21,311 bases of DNA, from positions 1-21,311 of the IMG/VR virus record IMGVR_UViG_3300002141_000013, one strand, 5' to 3'. Shown in pieces: positions 7,168-15,206 of the stretch. The notes under the pieces were generated by a model. The model was not told the origin of the DNA and made no database searches. It saw only the letters and a list, made by a program, of their open reading frames with translations. The DNA comes from a virus. A program made the position numbers and the translations under genes. Every line of letters starts with the position of its first letter. Position 1 is the stretch's first letter.

Positions 7168-7603
7168 ATTGACAGCAGACAACGTAGATGTTACTGTTAC
7201 ATCAACGGATAACTACACTATTATAGACACAGGCATAAATTTGCAACAACAGGCAATGGTTATGGCATTGGAGAAGTCATTGGGAATAATTACAGCAGCG
7301 TGTCGTGCAGTTGGCATTGATAGGACAACACATTATTCGTGGTTAAAGAAGAACAAGGCATACAGAAAGCTGTGCAACGACATCGACAACGTAGCACTTG
7401 ACTTCGCTGAATCTTGTCTGCACAAACAAATCGCAAAGGGCAATCCATTGTCAACAATCTTCTACCTTAAATGCAAGGCAAAGAAACGAGGGTACATTGA
7501 GCAAAGCACGATAGAGATTAAAGGTAACATGAAATTTAGAGCAGACTTTGGCACAAGCAATCTTATACAATCCCCATCCGAATCAACAGAAGATACACAA
7601 TAG
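7157..7603 (+). CDS. Terminase small subunit-like protein (copy 2, intact)
   Basis: The best start is GTG 7157, overlapping the ParB-like stop by 11 bp; no in-frame ATG exists before residue 30 or so. The 148-residue protein has a variable N-terminus, a helix-turn-helix segment (AACRAVGIDRTTHYSWLK, about residues 50-67) and a C-terminal helical region. From KAYRK to GTSNLI (about 71 residues) it is identical to copy 1 in protein, with about eight synonymous base differences, while the N-terminal part differs at many residues. Small terminases bind the packaging site through the N-terminal HTH and oligomerise through the C-terminal part. The position directly before the large terminase supports the call. 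Confidence 0.7.
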   Translation: MANKLTADNVDVTVTSTDNYTIIDTGINLQQQAMVMALEKSLGIITAACRAVGIDRTTHYSWLKKNKAYRKLCNDIDNVALDFAESCLHKQIAKGNPLSTIFYLKCKAKKRGYIEQSTIEIKGNMKFRADFGTSNLIQSPSESTEDTQ

Positions 7604-8756
7604 CATCAATGATGAAGATTACAAATACTATGTGATTTGTATCGGTAGGCAGTTTGGCAAAACAATGATGGCTACCAACCAGATGATGTATTGGGCATTG
7701 AACAATCCACGAAGCAAGATAGCGTGGGTAAGTCCTGTTTACAAACAGGCGAAGAAAGTATTTGCAGACACTTACAAAGCATTCATCAAAAGACCAGAGA
7801 TTTATAAGAACATCAACAAGGGTGATTTGATTGTCGAATATCGCAATGGCTCAACGATTCAATTCTTTTCATCCGAGAGGTACGACAACATTCGTGGTTA
7901 CACCTTTGACTATCTTATATGCGATGAGTTCGCATTCATGGATGCAGAGGCATGGACAGAGGTGCTACGAGCAACGGTGTTGGTGAAGGGCAAGAAGGTG
8001 ATATTGATAAGCACACCACGAGGTAAGAATCATTTCTATCACTTGCACCAATTAGATTCAGTCAATCCACAATACAAGTCATTTAGCATGTCATCCTACG
8101 ACAATCCAATGATTCAGAGATCAGAGATTGACGATGCAAAGCTCACACTACCTGAACACATCTTCAAGCAAGAGTACTTGGCTGAATTTCTTGATGGGGG
8201 TAGTGGTCTGTTCCTGCACATCAACTATTCAACACAGGTGGACACATCGCCAAAGTATTATGCAGGATTAGACTTGGGAAGGGCAGATGATTATACGGTC
8301 TTGACAATCTTTAACCAACAAGGTCAAATGGTGTTCGTTGATAGGTGGAGGCAAACGACATGGAGCAACATTGTAGCAGAGGTATGTAAGCACATCAACA
8401 CATACCAAGCATTCACGTTTGTCGAGGTCAACAGCATCGGTGATGCTATCTTTGAGCAGGTGCAGAAGGGTGTGATGCACAGGGATAGAATCTATCCATT
8501 CGTCACCACATCGAAGTCAAAGCAAGACATCATTGAAGCGTTGATTGTGGCTAACAACAATAAAGAGGTGCAGTTTTTACCAATAGATTGGCTACGCAAA
8601 GAATTTGAGGTGTTCACCTACGAGTACAATCCATCTTCCAAGTCAGTCAAGTATTCTGCACCATCAGGATTCCACGATGATGGTGTCATGGCTACTTGCA
8701 TTGCATACTACTCATTGAAGGCAAACAAGAATTCAGGCATCTACAATGTTAGGTGA
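7548..8756 (+). CDS. terL: Terminase large subunit
   Basis: This is the ATP-driven DNA packaging motor and nuclease. The 402-residue protein has Walker A GRQFGKT at residues 33-39, Walker B YLICDE at 122-127 and the coupling motif STPRG. The RNase-H-like nuclease has a first catalytic Asp in AGLDLGRADD (D242) and a late acidic pair in FHDDG (D377-D378). The frame opens at 7533 and the only ordinary start before Walker A is TTG 7548, giving a protein that begins MAQAILYNPHPNQQK, a normal N-terminus for this family. The start lies inside the small terminase gene (56 bp overlap). In the first duplicated copy the same TTG (6494) is followed by only five more codons before a TAA created at the junction. 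Confidence 0.95.
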   Translation: MAQAILYNPHPNQQKIHNSINDEDYKYYVICIGRQFGKTMMATNQMMYWALNNPRSKIAWVSPVYKQAKKVFADTYKAFIKRPEIYKNINKGDLIVEYRNGSTIQFFSSERYDNIRGYTFDYLICDEFAFMDAEAWTEVLRATVLVKGKKVILISTPRGKNHFYHLHQLDSVNPQYKSFSMSSYDNPMIQRSEIDDAKLTLPEHIFKQEYLAEFLDGGSGLFLHINYSTQVDTSPKYYAGLDLGRADDYTVLTIFNQQGQMVFVDRWRQTTWSNIVAEVCKHINTYQAFTFVEVNSIGDAIFEQVQKGVMHRDRIYPFVTTSKSKQDIIEALIVANNNKEVQFLPIDWLRKEFEVFTYEYNPSSKSVKYSAPSGFHDDGVMATCIAYYSLKANKNSGIYNVR

Positions 8757-8792
8757 TGCCTATACAAACCAAACTAAACTACTTATATTATT

Positions 8793-9410
8793 ATGAAGAA
8801 ATTCTCATGGGGTAATCTTACATTAGGGCAATACGCTGATTTTGAAAGAATAAGGAAGCAAGTGTGCATCTTACCAGTTGACCTTTTAGAAAAGGATTGT
8901 AAACTGATTTCACTACTCACAAAGATTCCTTTGGCAGAGCTTGAATCAATGCCAATGTCTGAATTCAACGAGTACCGGAAACAGATGTATGAATTTGTGG
9001 CGATAGAATTGAAGGGAAAGTTTATGGCAAAGTTTAAGTTGGCACATCGCAAGTTTGTCTTTGATCCATCGAACAACAACATTAAGGTGAGTAACCTTAC
9101 TGACTTGTCGCTGTTGAAGATTACAGGCGAGAATCTGGCAGAGCAGTTGCCAACGATTGTGAGTATCTTCTGCAAAGAAAAGAAGGTGTGGTACATGCCA
9201 TTCAGAAAGCCATTGGAATTCCAAGAACGAATGAAGTTGTTTAAAGATAAACTTAATTTAGAGATAGGATTCGGTGTGGCTGTTTTTTTTTGCAAGGTAT
9301 CGGAAGAATTACCCAATCTTATGCAGAGCTATTTGGAATCAGAGCTAATGAAAGTGGACAACCTGCTGAACGAGGCGAAGGAGATGATACGACAGGTGGA
9401 GGAGGGGTGA
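8793..9410 (+). CDS. Tail assembly chaperone, short (gpG-like) form
   Basis: The 205-residue protein begins MKKFSWGNLTLGQYADFERI. The LTLGQY opening and the acidic helical body resemble tail assembly chaperones of Bacteroidota phages. In siphoviruses such proteins bind the tape measure during tail assembly and are made in two forms through a programmed -1 frameshift. Exactly this arrangement is visible here: a run of nine T at 9283-9291 lies within the 3' part, and the -1 frame stays open to 9580. Frameshifting would give a protein of about 262 residues. The in-frame form continues for 39 residues beyond the slip site. The family call rests on gene position and frameshift architecture more than on a diagnostic motif. 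Confidence 0.7.
   Translation: MKKFSWGNLTLGQYADFERIRKQVCILPVDLLEKDCKLISLLTKIPLAELESMPMSEFNEYRKQMYEFVAIELKGKFMAKFKLAHRKFVFDPSNNNIKVSNLTDLSLLKITGENLAEQLPTIVSIFCKEKKVWYMPFRKPLEFQERMKLFKDKLNLEIGFGVAVFFCKVSEELPNLMQSYLESELMKVDNLLNEAKEMIRQVEEG
9284..9290 (+). other. Candidate -1 ribosomal frameshift site (T TTT TTT)
   Basis: Within the nine-T run, the zero-frame codons are GTT TTT TTT TGC. The heptamer T TTT TTT at 9284-9290 fits X XXY YYZ, and slipping back one base lets the ribosome read TTG CAA GGT in the -1 frame. The -1 frame is open from 9257 to 9580. A homopolymer length error of one T would mimic this, so it is a candidate. Confidence 0.6.
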
Positions 9411-9580
9411 CCTTGTTCCAACAATGGGGATATATGTACACAGTCCACATTCTGTGTAAGTATGATAGAACAAAGTGGGACTACTTTATGGAAATGAACA
9501 TTATCGATTTCTTTAACTACATGAGTTTAGAGCAGGACATCGAAAAGGAAAGAGAGTTACAACGCATGATGCAAAAATAG
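9290..9580 (+). CDS. Tail assembly chaperone -1 frame extension (gpT-like)
   Basis: These 96 codons in the -1 frame relative to the chaperone gene have no good independent start; the first in-frame start-like codon is a TTG at the slip site itself. The segment has a flexible Gly/Asp-rich stretch (GEGDDTTGGGG) and then an aromatic, helical end (WGYMYTVHILCKYDRTKW and following residues). A linker followed by a compact C-terminal part is typical of the T extension of G/GT chaperones, which contacts the tail tube protein. It ends 1 bp before the next gene, so it is not free-standing. Most likely it is translated only as a fusion. Confidence 0.65.
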   Translation: MQGIGRITQSYAELFGIRANESGQPAERGEGDDTTGGGGVTLFQQWGYMYTVHILCKYDRTKWDYFMEMNIIDFFNYMSLEQDIEKERELQRMMQK

Positions 9581-9581
9581 A

Positions 9582-10133
9582 ATGGAAGAAAAGTCGATAT
9601 ATCAAACACTTGAAGATTTTGGCAACAAGGTGCAGCGTGACTTGCGTAAGAGTTTGGTCGATAAGAGGTCAAACGCATCCAAGAACTTATCGCAGTCGAT
9701 TGCATTTAATGTGAAGTTTAAGAGTGACACCGAGATTCAGTTCAAGTTGGAGCTTGACAGATACTACGAGGCGGTTGACAAGGGCAGAGGCAAGGCAACA
9801 AAGAAGGGTGCGATACCATTGAAGGAATCAATCTACCAATGGATAATACAGAAGGGGTTGGCAGTTAGCAGTCCAAAGGGAATAAATCTAACAGCGAAGG
9901 GTGCAGGTAAGAGTCTTGGAGTAGCGAAACCAAAGCTGCGTTCAATGATTGAAACACAAAGAAGAAACATGGCATATTTGATTGCAAGAAAGATAAACAG
10001 ATTTGGAACGAAGGGCAACAACTTTTATAGTGCTGTTGTCAATGATAGTTTGTTTGATGACCTGCGAATAGATTTGAGTGATTCATTCAAACGTGATGTA
10101 ATAATTGATATAAATAAAATAGAAATAATATAA
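9582..10133 (+). CDS. Tail completion protein, HK97 gp10-like
   Basis: The 183-residue protein contains YYEAVDKGRGKATKKGAIPL, then IYQWIIQKGL, and later AYLIARKINRFGTKGNNFY. The order of a Gly-Arg-Gly box, a helix ending in W-x-x-x-KG, and a C-terminal R-x-I-x-x-x-G segment is characteristic of the HK97 gp10-like neck/tail-completion family, which joins the tail to the head. It starts 1 bp after the chaperone extension ends, and its stop shares a base with the next start (TAATG at 10131-10135). Family membership is inferred from this pattern. Confidence 0.6.
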   Translation: MEEKSIYQTLEDFGNKVQRDLRKSLVDKRSNASKNLSQSIAFNVKFKSDTEIQFKLELDRYYEAVDKGRGKATKKGAIPLKESIYQWIIQKGLAVSSPKGINLTAKGAGKSLGVAKPKLRSMIETQRRNMAYLIARKINRFGTKGNNFYSAVVNDSLFDDLRIDLSDSFKRDVIIDINKIEII

Positions 10134-11380
10134 TGGCTTACTCATTCGTAGCAGCATACCAATCACCTGCACCAGTATTCAATCCGATGCCATTCGTGGT
10201 GACATCAACAGACAACACACAACCAAACTTTAAATATGTGTGCGATGTGTATGTGAGTGGGGTGACAGGGTACACAAGACTTCTGCTCAATTCCGATCCA
10301 ACCACAGGAGCAGCAGCGTTTCTTGTGAATCAGATTTTAAGGAGCAGAGTGACATCTGACTTCGATGTTACCACAACAACGGTAACGAATCCATTCAAAC
10401 AATGTACTAATGGTCATGTTATCTACGAGTTGAAGTTCGGACAGCAGTACGGTGCATCTGGAAGCATTGTCACCTATGCAGACATACTTGTGACTGGCAC
10501 ACTATACGGATTCAATGGATCACTTGATTCACAAGATTGGTTGAACTACATTGGCTCAACCTACAACATTTTATTAAGCACACGAAAGTTCTTTCAAAAA
10601 GACAAGTCATTCGCTAACTTCCCTATTCGCATTACAGACCAAGCGTGGCTGTACTACTTCTGCGACACGACAAACAAGGATGCGTTGTTAGAGATTGTCA
10701 CTTACGATGGACTTTCAGTAACACCATTGCAGACTATCACTTTGACAAATCAATATACCAACAAGACAACATACAAACTATTTCAACGTGCATCAGTTGG
10801 CCCAGTTGACCTTAACCTTGTCGATGCTACATTGATAGTCACAGGCACACAGCCATTCATCACTTCATCGGTTGCATATTACACTATCAACTTGACAAAC
10901 AATATAGGAACGCAGTCAAGTGAGATGATGACATATTACATCGACAAGACCTGCACCAATTCAGAGGAGTTCCCAGTGTACTTCAAAAATAATTACGGTG
11001 GATTTGATACCTATTCTTTTTACAAGAAGTCAAAGCGTATAGCAGAGATTTCACGCAAGACATACCAAAAGAATGTGGGAAGTCTTATCGGCACTAAATG
11101 GAACTACTTGACAACGGACACAGGCGAGGTGACAATGGACACACAGATCAGCGACAAGTATCTGCTCAATTCAGATTGGATAACGGACAACACAGCGAAG
11201 TGGCTCAAACAATTATTCACATCACCCGAAGTGTATCTGTACGATCCAATGTTGGCAATCTATGTGCGAGTGAATGTGAAGGCATCGGCATACGAATCAA
11301 AGAAGATAGACAACGAGAAGATGTTCAATTTGACATTAGAACTTAAAGCATCACAGCAGTCATATAGACAACAGCAATAA
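10133..11380 (+). CDS. Putative tail structural protein
   Basis: This 415-residue protein is rich in Ser, Thr, Tyr, Phe and beta-type sequence, with no signal peptide or catalytic motif that I recognise. It begins MAYSFVAAYQSPAPVFNPMP. The middle repeats short beta-strand-like segments, and the C-terminal third (SDWITDNTAKWLKQLFTSPE onward) looks like a packed alpha/beta domain. Its position between the tail completion gene and the large tail protein suggests a tail tip, distal-tail or hub component. It is followed with no gap by the next gene. Function is inferred from position only. Confidence 0.5.
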   Translation: MAYSFVAAYQSPAPVFNPMPFVVTSTDNTQPNFKYVCDVYVSGVTGYTRLLLNSDPTTGAAAFLVNQILRSRVTSDFDVTTTTVTNPFKQCTNGHVIYELKFGQQYGASGSIVTYADILVTGTLYGFNGSLDSQDWLNYIGSTYNILLSTRKFFQKDKSFANFPIRITDQAWLYYFCDTTNKDALLEIVTYDGLSVTPLQTITLTNQYTNKTTYKLFQRASVGPVDLNLVDATLIVTGTQPFITSSVAYYTINLTNNIGTQSSEMMTYYIDKTCTNSEEFPVYFKNNYGGFDTYSFYKKSKRIAEISRKTYQKNVGSLIGTKWNYLTTDTGEVTMDTQISDKYLLNSDWITDNTAKWLKQLFTSPEVYLYDPMLAIYVRVNVKASAYESKKIDNEKMFNLTLELKASQQSYRQQQ

Positions 11381-14152
11381 ATGATAAGGTCAGAGCTTTA
11401 TATTAACAACATTCGTGTTGAACTGAATCAAGAGGTACAGGCATCTATCACCTACCAGATAGCAGACATCCGTATGCCTGACAAGAGGCAAGGCAGTTTC
11501 TCAAAGACTGTTTCATTGCCGGGAAGTCCTACAATCAACAACCTATTTACATCCATCTTTGACCTTAACACATCGGTGCAGACAAGTGGTGTCATTAACT
11601 TTGCTCCTGACTTCAATCCAAATCTCAAAGCATCATTCGTGCTGTTGGTGGAAGGCATTGAGCAGTTTCGTGGTTATATGAAGTTGCAGAACATCACACG
11701 CATACAAGACCAACTTCAACAGGTGATGTATGAGGTGAATCTGTTTGGTGATGTGGCGAGTATATTCGGAGTGATAGGGGATGCGAAGCTCAACGCATTA
11801 GATTTGAGTGCCTACGACCACACTTACAACAAGGCAACACAAATAGCAACATGGAACACAGCGAACATCAATGGTGCAGGGTATGTGTACCCAATGATTA
11901 ATTATGGGGGTATGGGTGTAACAAGTTGGGATGTGAATGATTTCTTTCCTGCTATTTATGTGAAGACATACATCGATGAGATATTTGATGCAGCAGGTTA
12001 TAGTTACACATCAACATTCTTTTCGTCATCTTACTTCAAACATTTAATTGTTCCATTCGCAGGTGATAAGTTAACGATAAGTGCGTTGACTGCCTACCAA
12101 AGAACATTCAAAGCAAACACAAGTGCATTGACAAGTGCTTATGCAGTTTTAGTTTACAATCCAATTTTGTACAACGCAGAAACACTTGATCCATTAAACC
12201 AGTTTAACACATCGACAGGAAAGTTCACCACAGCACAGCGTGGTTTCTATTCATTTTATTCAAGTGGTGTCAGCACATTTACAGCATTTGATGATATTGA
12301 ATACAGACCAAATGCGTTCTATGGATATTCTGCAAATGTAAAGGTTTATCGTTCTGCTGTGTTAATTGCAACGTATGGCATAGGAACTACTGCAACAGGT
12401 GGAGCAAATATAAGTCCGATAACACCAGCAGGAACATTGATTAAAACATTTACTTATCAAGGGTGGACACCTACCTTTGTTTGTGATGTGGGTGATGTGG
12501 TGCAGGTGGAAGTGCGTTCATCTTTTGCACCTACTGATATAAATCCATTAACAGGGTTGCCTGAAAGAGTTACGCAAACCATTTCAGCAAATTCAATTTT
12601 TTTAAATCAAATATCAAACACAGCAATAGTTGATGGTGCGAGTATAACTTTAAACGATACATTACCAATCGACATCAAGCAATCTGACTTCTTGATGTCA
12701 ATTATCAGAATGTTTAATCTATTTGTTGAAACGGACAAGAATGATTCCAACAATTTAATCATTGACACTTATGATTCATTCTATGGTGCAGGAACGACAC
12801 AAGATTGGAGCAAGTTACTTGATGTGTCAAAGCCAGTCATCATAACACCTATGGGTGCATTGGATGCGAGAAGGTACACAGTAAAGTACACGCAAGACAC
12901 AGACTTTTGGAACAAGAAATATTTTGATTCTTATGGTAAAACTTATGGTGAATATAATAAAGACATCACAAATGACTTCTTAAAGAATGAGAATAAGAAT
13001 GAGGTGATATTTGCACCTACACCATCGATAGGCACAACTGCTGTGGATAGAATCATTCCAGAGATTTATCAGTTAGATTCCACAGGACTGCAAACAAAAT
13101 TGCGTAGTAAATTAAGAATCTTATATTATGCAGGAGCAAAGAATACTGTGAATGGATTTACTTATACCAGTTATGTGACAGGCAGCTCATCAGAAATTTA
13201 CTATCCATATGCAAGTCACATTGATGACGCAATCACGCCAACCACAGACTTATCGTTCGGAGTGCCAAATGAAATCTACTATGTGAATCCATACGGACAG
13301 ACTTCGTACACTAACAACAATCTATTCAACCAATATCACAAGTTATTCATTGATGAAATCACAGATGTGAATTCAAAGATAGTGACTGCATTCTTTCGTT
13401 TACAGCCATTAGACATTCTTGTGTTGTCATTCAGAAACAAGATATACATTGATGGACAATACTATCGATTAAATAAAGTCATAGACTACAATCCATTAGT
13501 CGAGGGTGTGACAAAGTGCGAGTTGTTAAAGATAAAGAATGGAGTGCCATTTGTTGAAACAACAGCAGAGCTGACATTCACAAGTGGTGAAAAGTTAGGC
13601 ATCGACAAAGCTCCATCTGCACCAGACAATGTGGGTAGGGGTGATATAGCAGCATCGACAAACAATGTGACAGTAGGTCGTGATAATTACATCAGTCCAT
13701 CTGCACGATATACTCTGGTGAATGGTAGCAACAACTTCGTAGGCAATGATGCTGCGAGTATCAATATCTCTGCGAGTAGTGGTGTGAGTGTGTTGGGTGG
13801 CTTGACAAATGTTACTGTCATCAACACCAACGACATTGTTATTCGTGAATCAAACATCACCTACATCAATGGTGTGCGAATGAGTGGCAGCGACAATATA
13901 TACACAGCAAGTGCAAGTCAAACGATTTCAGCATTAGGAACATGGGAGTGTACATCACCAATGACATTGACATTAGATGTGACATTGTTTAACACAGGCG
14001 ATTCAATAAGGGTAAAGAATGTAGGTGGTGGTGCGACAGTTATCATTGATGGCGGTGGCATCTTGATAGATGGTAGTGCTACACAAACAATGGCTATTGC
14101 TTATGACACATTAGAAATTTATTACAACGGAACAGTTTATTTTATAAGATAA
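11381..14152 (+). CDS. Large tail hub/tail-tip structural protein with C-terminal beta-rich domain
   Basis: The 923-residue protein begins MIRSELYINNIRVELNQEV and continues with a DKRQGSFSKTVSLPGS segment. A similar opening (short beta strands, a Lys/Arg-x-Gly-x-Phe/Tyr-Ser-Lys-T box, then a PG) is found in structural proteins of many Bacteroidota phages thought to form the tail hub or baseplate. From about residue 750 the sequence becomes low in charge and rich in Gly, Ser, Thr, Asn and Val, ending with a SALGTWECTSPMTLTLDV and IIDGGGILIDGS type beta module typical of phage appendage tips. Residues 634-923 are duplicated in the following ORF. A role in host contact is plausible for the C-terminal part. 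Confidence 0.6.
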   Translation: MIRSELYINNIRVELNQEVQASITYQIADIRMPDKRQGSFSKTVSLPGSPTINNLFTSIFDLNTSVQTSGVINFAPDFNPNLKASFVLLVEGIEQFRGYMKLQNITRIQDQLQQVMYEVNLFGDVASIFGVIGDAKLNALDLSAYDHTYNKATQIATWNTANINGAGYVYPMINYGGMGVTSWDVNDFFPAIYVKTYIDEIFDAAGYSYTSTFFSSSYFKHLIVPFAGDKLTISALTAYQRTFKANTSALTSAYAVLVYNPILYNAETLDPLNQFNTSTGKFTTAQRGFYSFYSSGVSTFTAFDDIEYRPNAFYGYSANVKVYRSAVLIATYGIGTTATGGANISPITPAGTLIKTFTYQGWTPTFVCDVGDVVQVEVRSSFAPTDINPLTGLPERVTQTISANSIFLNQISNTAIVDGASITLNDTLPIDIKQSDFLMSIIRMFNLFVETDKNDSNNLIIDTYDSFYGAGTTQDWSKLLDVSKPVIITPMGALDARRYTVKYTQDTDFWNKKYFDSYGKTYGEYNKDITNDFLKNENKNEVIFAPTPSIGTTAVDRIIPEIYQLDSTGLQTKLRSKLRILYYAGAKNTVNGFTYTSYVTGSSSEIYYPYASHIDDAITPTTDLSFGVPNEIYYVNPYGQTSYTNNNLFNQYHKLFIDEITDVNSKIVTAFFRLQPLDILVLSFRNKIYIDGQYYRLNKVIDYNPLVEGVTKCELLKIKNGVPFVETTAELTFTSGEKLGIDKAPSAPDNVGRGDIAASTNNVTVGRDNYISPSARYTLVNGSNNFVGNDAASINISASSGVSVLGGLTNVTVINTNDIVIRESNITYINGVRMSGSDNIYTASASQTISALGTWECTSPMTLTLDVTLFNTGDSIRVKNVGGGATVIIDGGGILIDGSATQTMAIAYDTLEIYYNGTVYFIR

Positions 14153-14242
14153 GAAAATGGCAGACAAGTCAGTATCGATAGATTTAATTATCAAAAGTTC
14201 AGAGGCAGCATCTTCACTTAAAGAGGTGAAGCAATCTTTGAA
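13280..14242 (+). repeat. Tandem duplication 2, copy 1
   Basis: The block covers the C-terminal 290 codons of the large tail protein plus the first 86 bases or so of a tape measure gene. It aligns without any indel to 14244-15206 (offset 964). By eye there are roughly forty base differences, concentrated in the first half. Confidence 0.85.
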
Positions 14243-15116
14243 TTATGTGAATCCATACGGACAGACTTCATACACTAACAACAATCTATTCAACCAATAT
14301 CACAAGTTATTCATTGATGAAATCACAGATGTGAATTCAAAGATAGTGACTGCATTCTTTCGGTTACAGCCATTAGACATTCTTATTTTATCATTCAGAA
14401 ATAAGATTTATATTGATGGACAATATTACAGACTTAACAAAGTCATCGACTACAATCCATTGGTAGATGGTGTGACAAAGTGCGAGTTATTGAAGATAAA
14501 GAACGGAGTGCCATTTGTACAGACAACAAGAGAACTTACATTCACAAGTGGCGAGAAGTTAGGCATCGACAAAGCTCCATCTGCACCAGTCAATGTGGGT
14601 AGGGGTGACATAGCAGCATCGACAAATAATGTGACAGCAGGTCGTGATAATTACATCAGTCCATCGGCACGATACACCCTGGTGAATGGTAGCAACAACT
14701 TTGTAGGCAATGATGCTGCGAGTATTAATATCTCTGCGAGTAGTGGTGTGAGTGTGTTGGGTGGCTTGACAAATGTAACTGTCATCAACACCAACGACAT
14801 TGTTATTCGTGAATCAAACATCACCTACATCAATGGTGTGCGAATGAGTGGCAGCGACAATATATACACAGCAAGTGCAAGTCAAACGATTTCAGCATTA
14901 GGAACATGGGAGTGTACATCGCCAATGACATTGACATTAGATGTGACATTGTTTAACACAGGCGATTCAATAAGGGTAAAGAATGTAGGTGGTGGTGCGA
15001 CAGTTATCATTGATGGCGGTGGCATCTTGATAGATGGTAGTGCTACACAAACAATGGCTATTGCTTATGACACATTAGAAATTTATTACAACGGAACAGT
15101 TTATTTTATAAGATAA
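14157..15116 (+). CDS. Chimeric ORF: tape-measure N-terminus joined to a second copy of the tail C-terminal domain
   Basis: The first 28 residues (MADKSVSIDLIIKSS and on) are the N-terminus of the tape measure protein encoded at 15121. From residue 30 the protein equals residues 634-923 of the large tail protein. The DNA repeat is 964 bp with no indel. Most changed residues fall in the first half of the repeat: V/I, E/D, E/Q, A/R, D/V and V/A replacements. The last 400 bp or so are almost identical. The join lies within codon 14241-14243. The ORF could yield a free copy of the beta-rich domain, but it lacks any normal gene start of its own. It could equally be a chimera product. Confidence 0.6.
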   Translation: MADKSVSIDLIIKSSEAASSLKEVKQSLNYVNPYGQTSYTNNNLFNQYHKLFIDEITDVNSKIVTAFFRLQPLDILILSFRNKIYIDGQYYRLNKVIDYNPLVDGVTKCELLKIKNGVPFVQTTRELTFTSGEKLGIDKAPSAPVNVGRGDIAASTNNVTAGRDNYISPSARYTLVNGSNNFVGNDAASINISASSGVSVLGGLTNVTVINTNDIVIRESNITYINGVRMSGSDNIYTASASQTISALGTWECTSPMTLTLDVTLFNTGDSIRVKNVGGGATVIIDGGGILIDGSATQTMAIAYDTLEIYYNGTVYFIR

Positions 15117-15206
15117 GAAAATGGCAGACAAGTCAGTATCGATAGATTTAATCATTAAGAGTTCAGAGGCAGCATCTTCTTTAAAAGAGGTGAAGCAATC
15201 TTTGAA
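14244..15206 (+). repeat. Tandem duplication 2, copy 2
   Basis: This copy encodes the chimeric 319-residue ORF after its first 29 residues and runs into the intact tape measure gene. The join with copy 1 falls at codon 14241-14243. Both copies carry the same tape measure start with the same GAAAATGG leader, but with synonymous changes in the codons after it. Confidence 0.85.

Larger units (their letters stand above)
6514..7567 (+). repeat. Tandem duplication 1, copy 2 (1054 bp)
   Basis: This copy begins directly after copy 1 with no spacer. It lacks about 670 bp of copy 1 (the methyltransferase part) and ends where the sequence continues into the large terminase gene. Differences from copy 1 in the aligned coding parts are mostly synonymous. 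Confidence 0.85.

Noticed and set aside
4790-7567. Reading the duplicated packaging block as an insertion sequence or CRISPR-like element
   Set aside because: No transposase, no terminal inverted repeats and no target-site duplication; only two long copies with coding content and no spacers.
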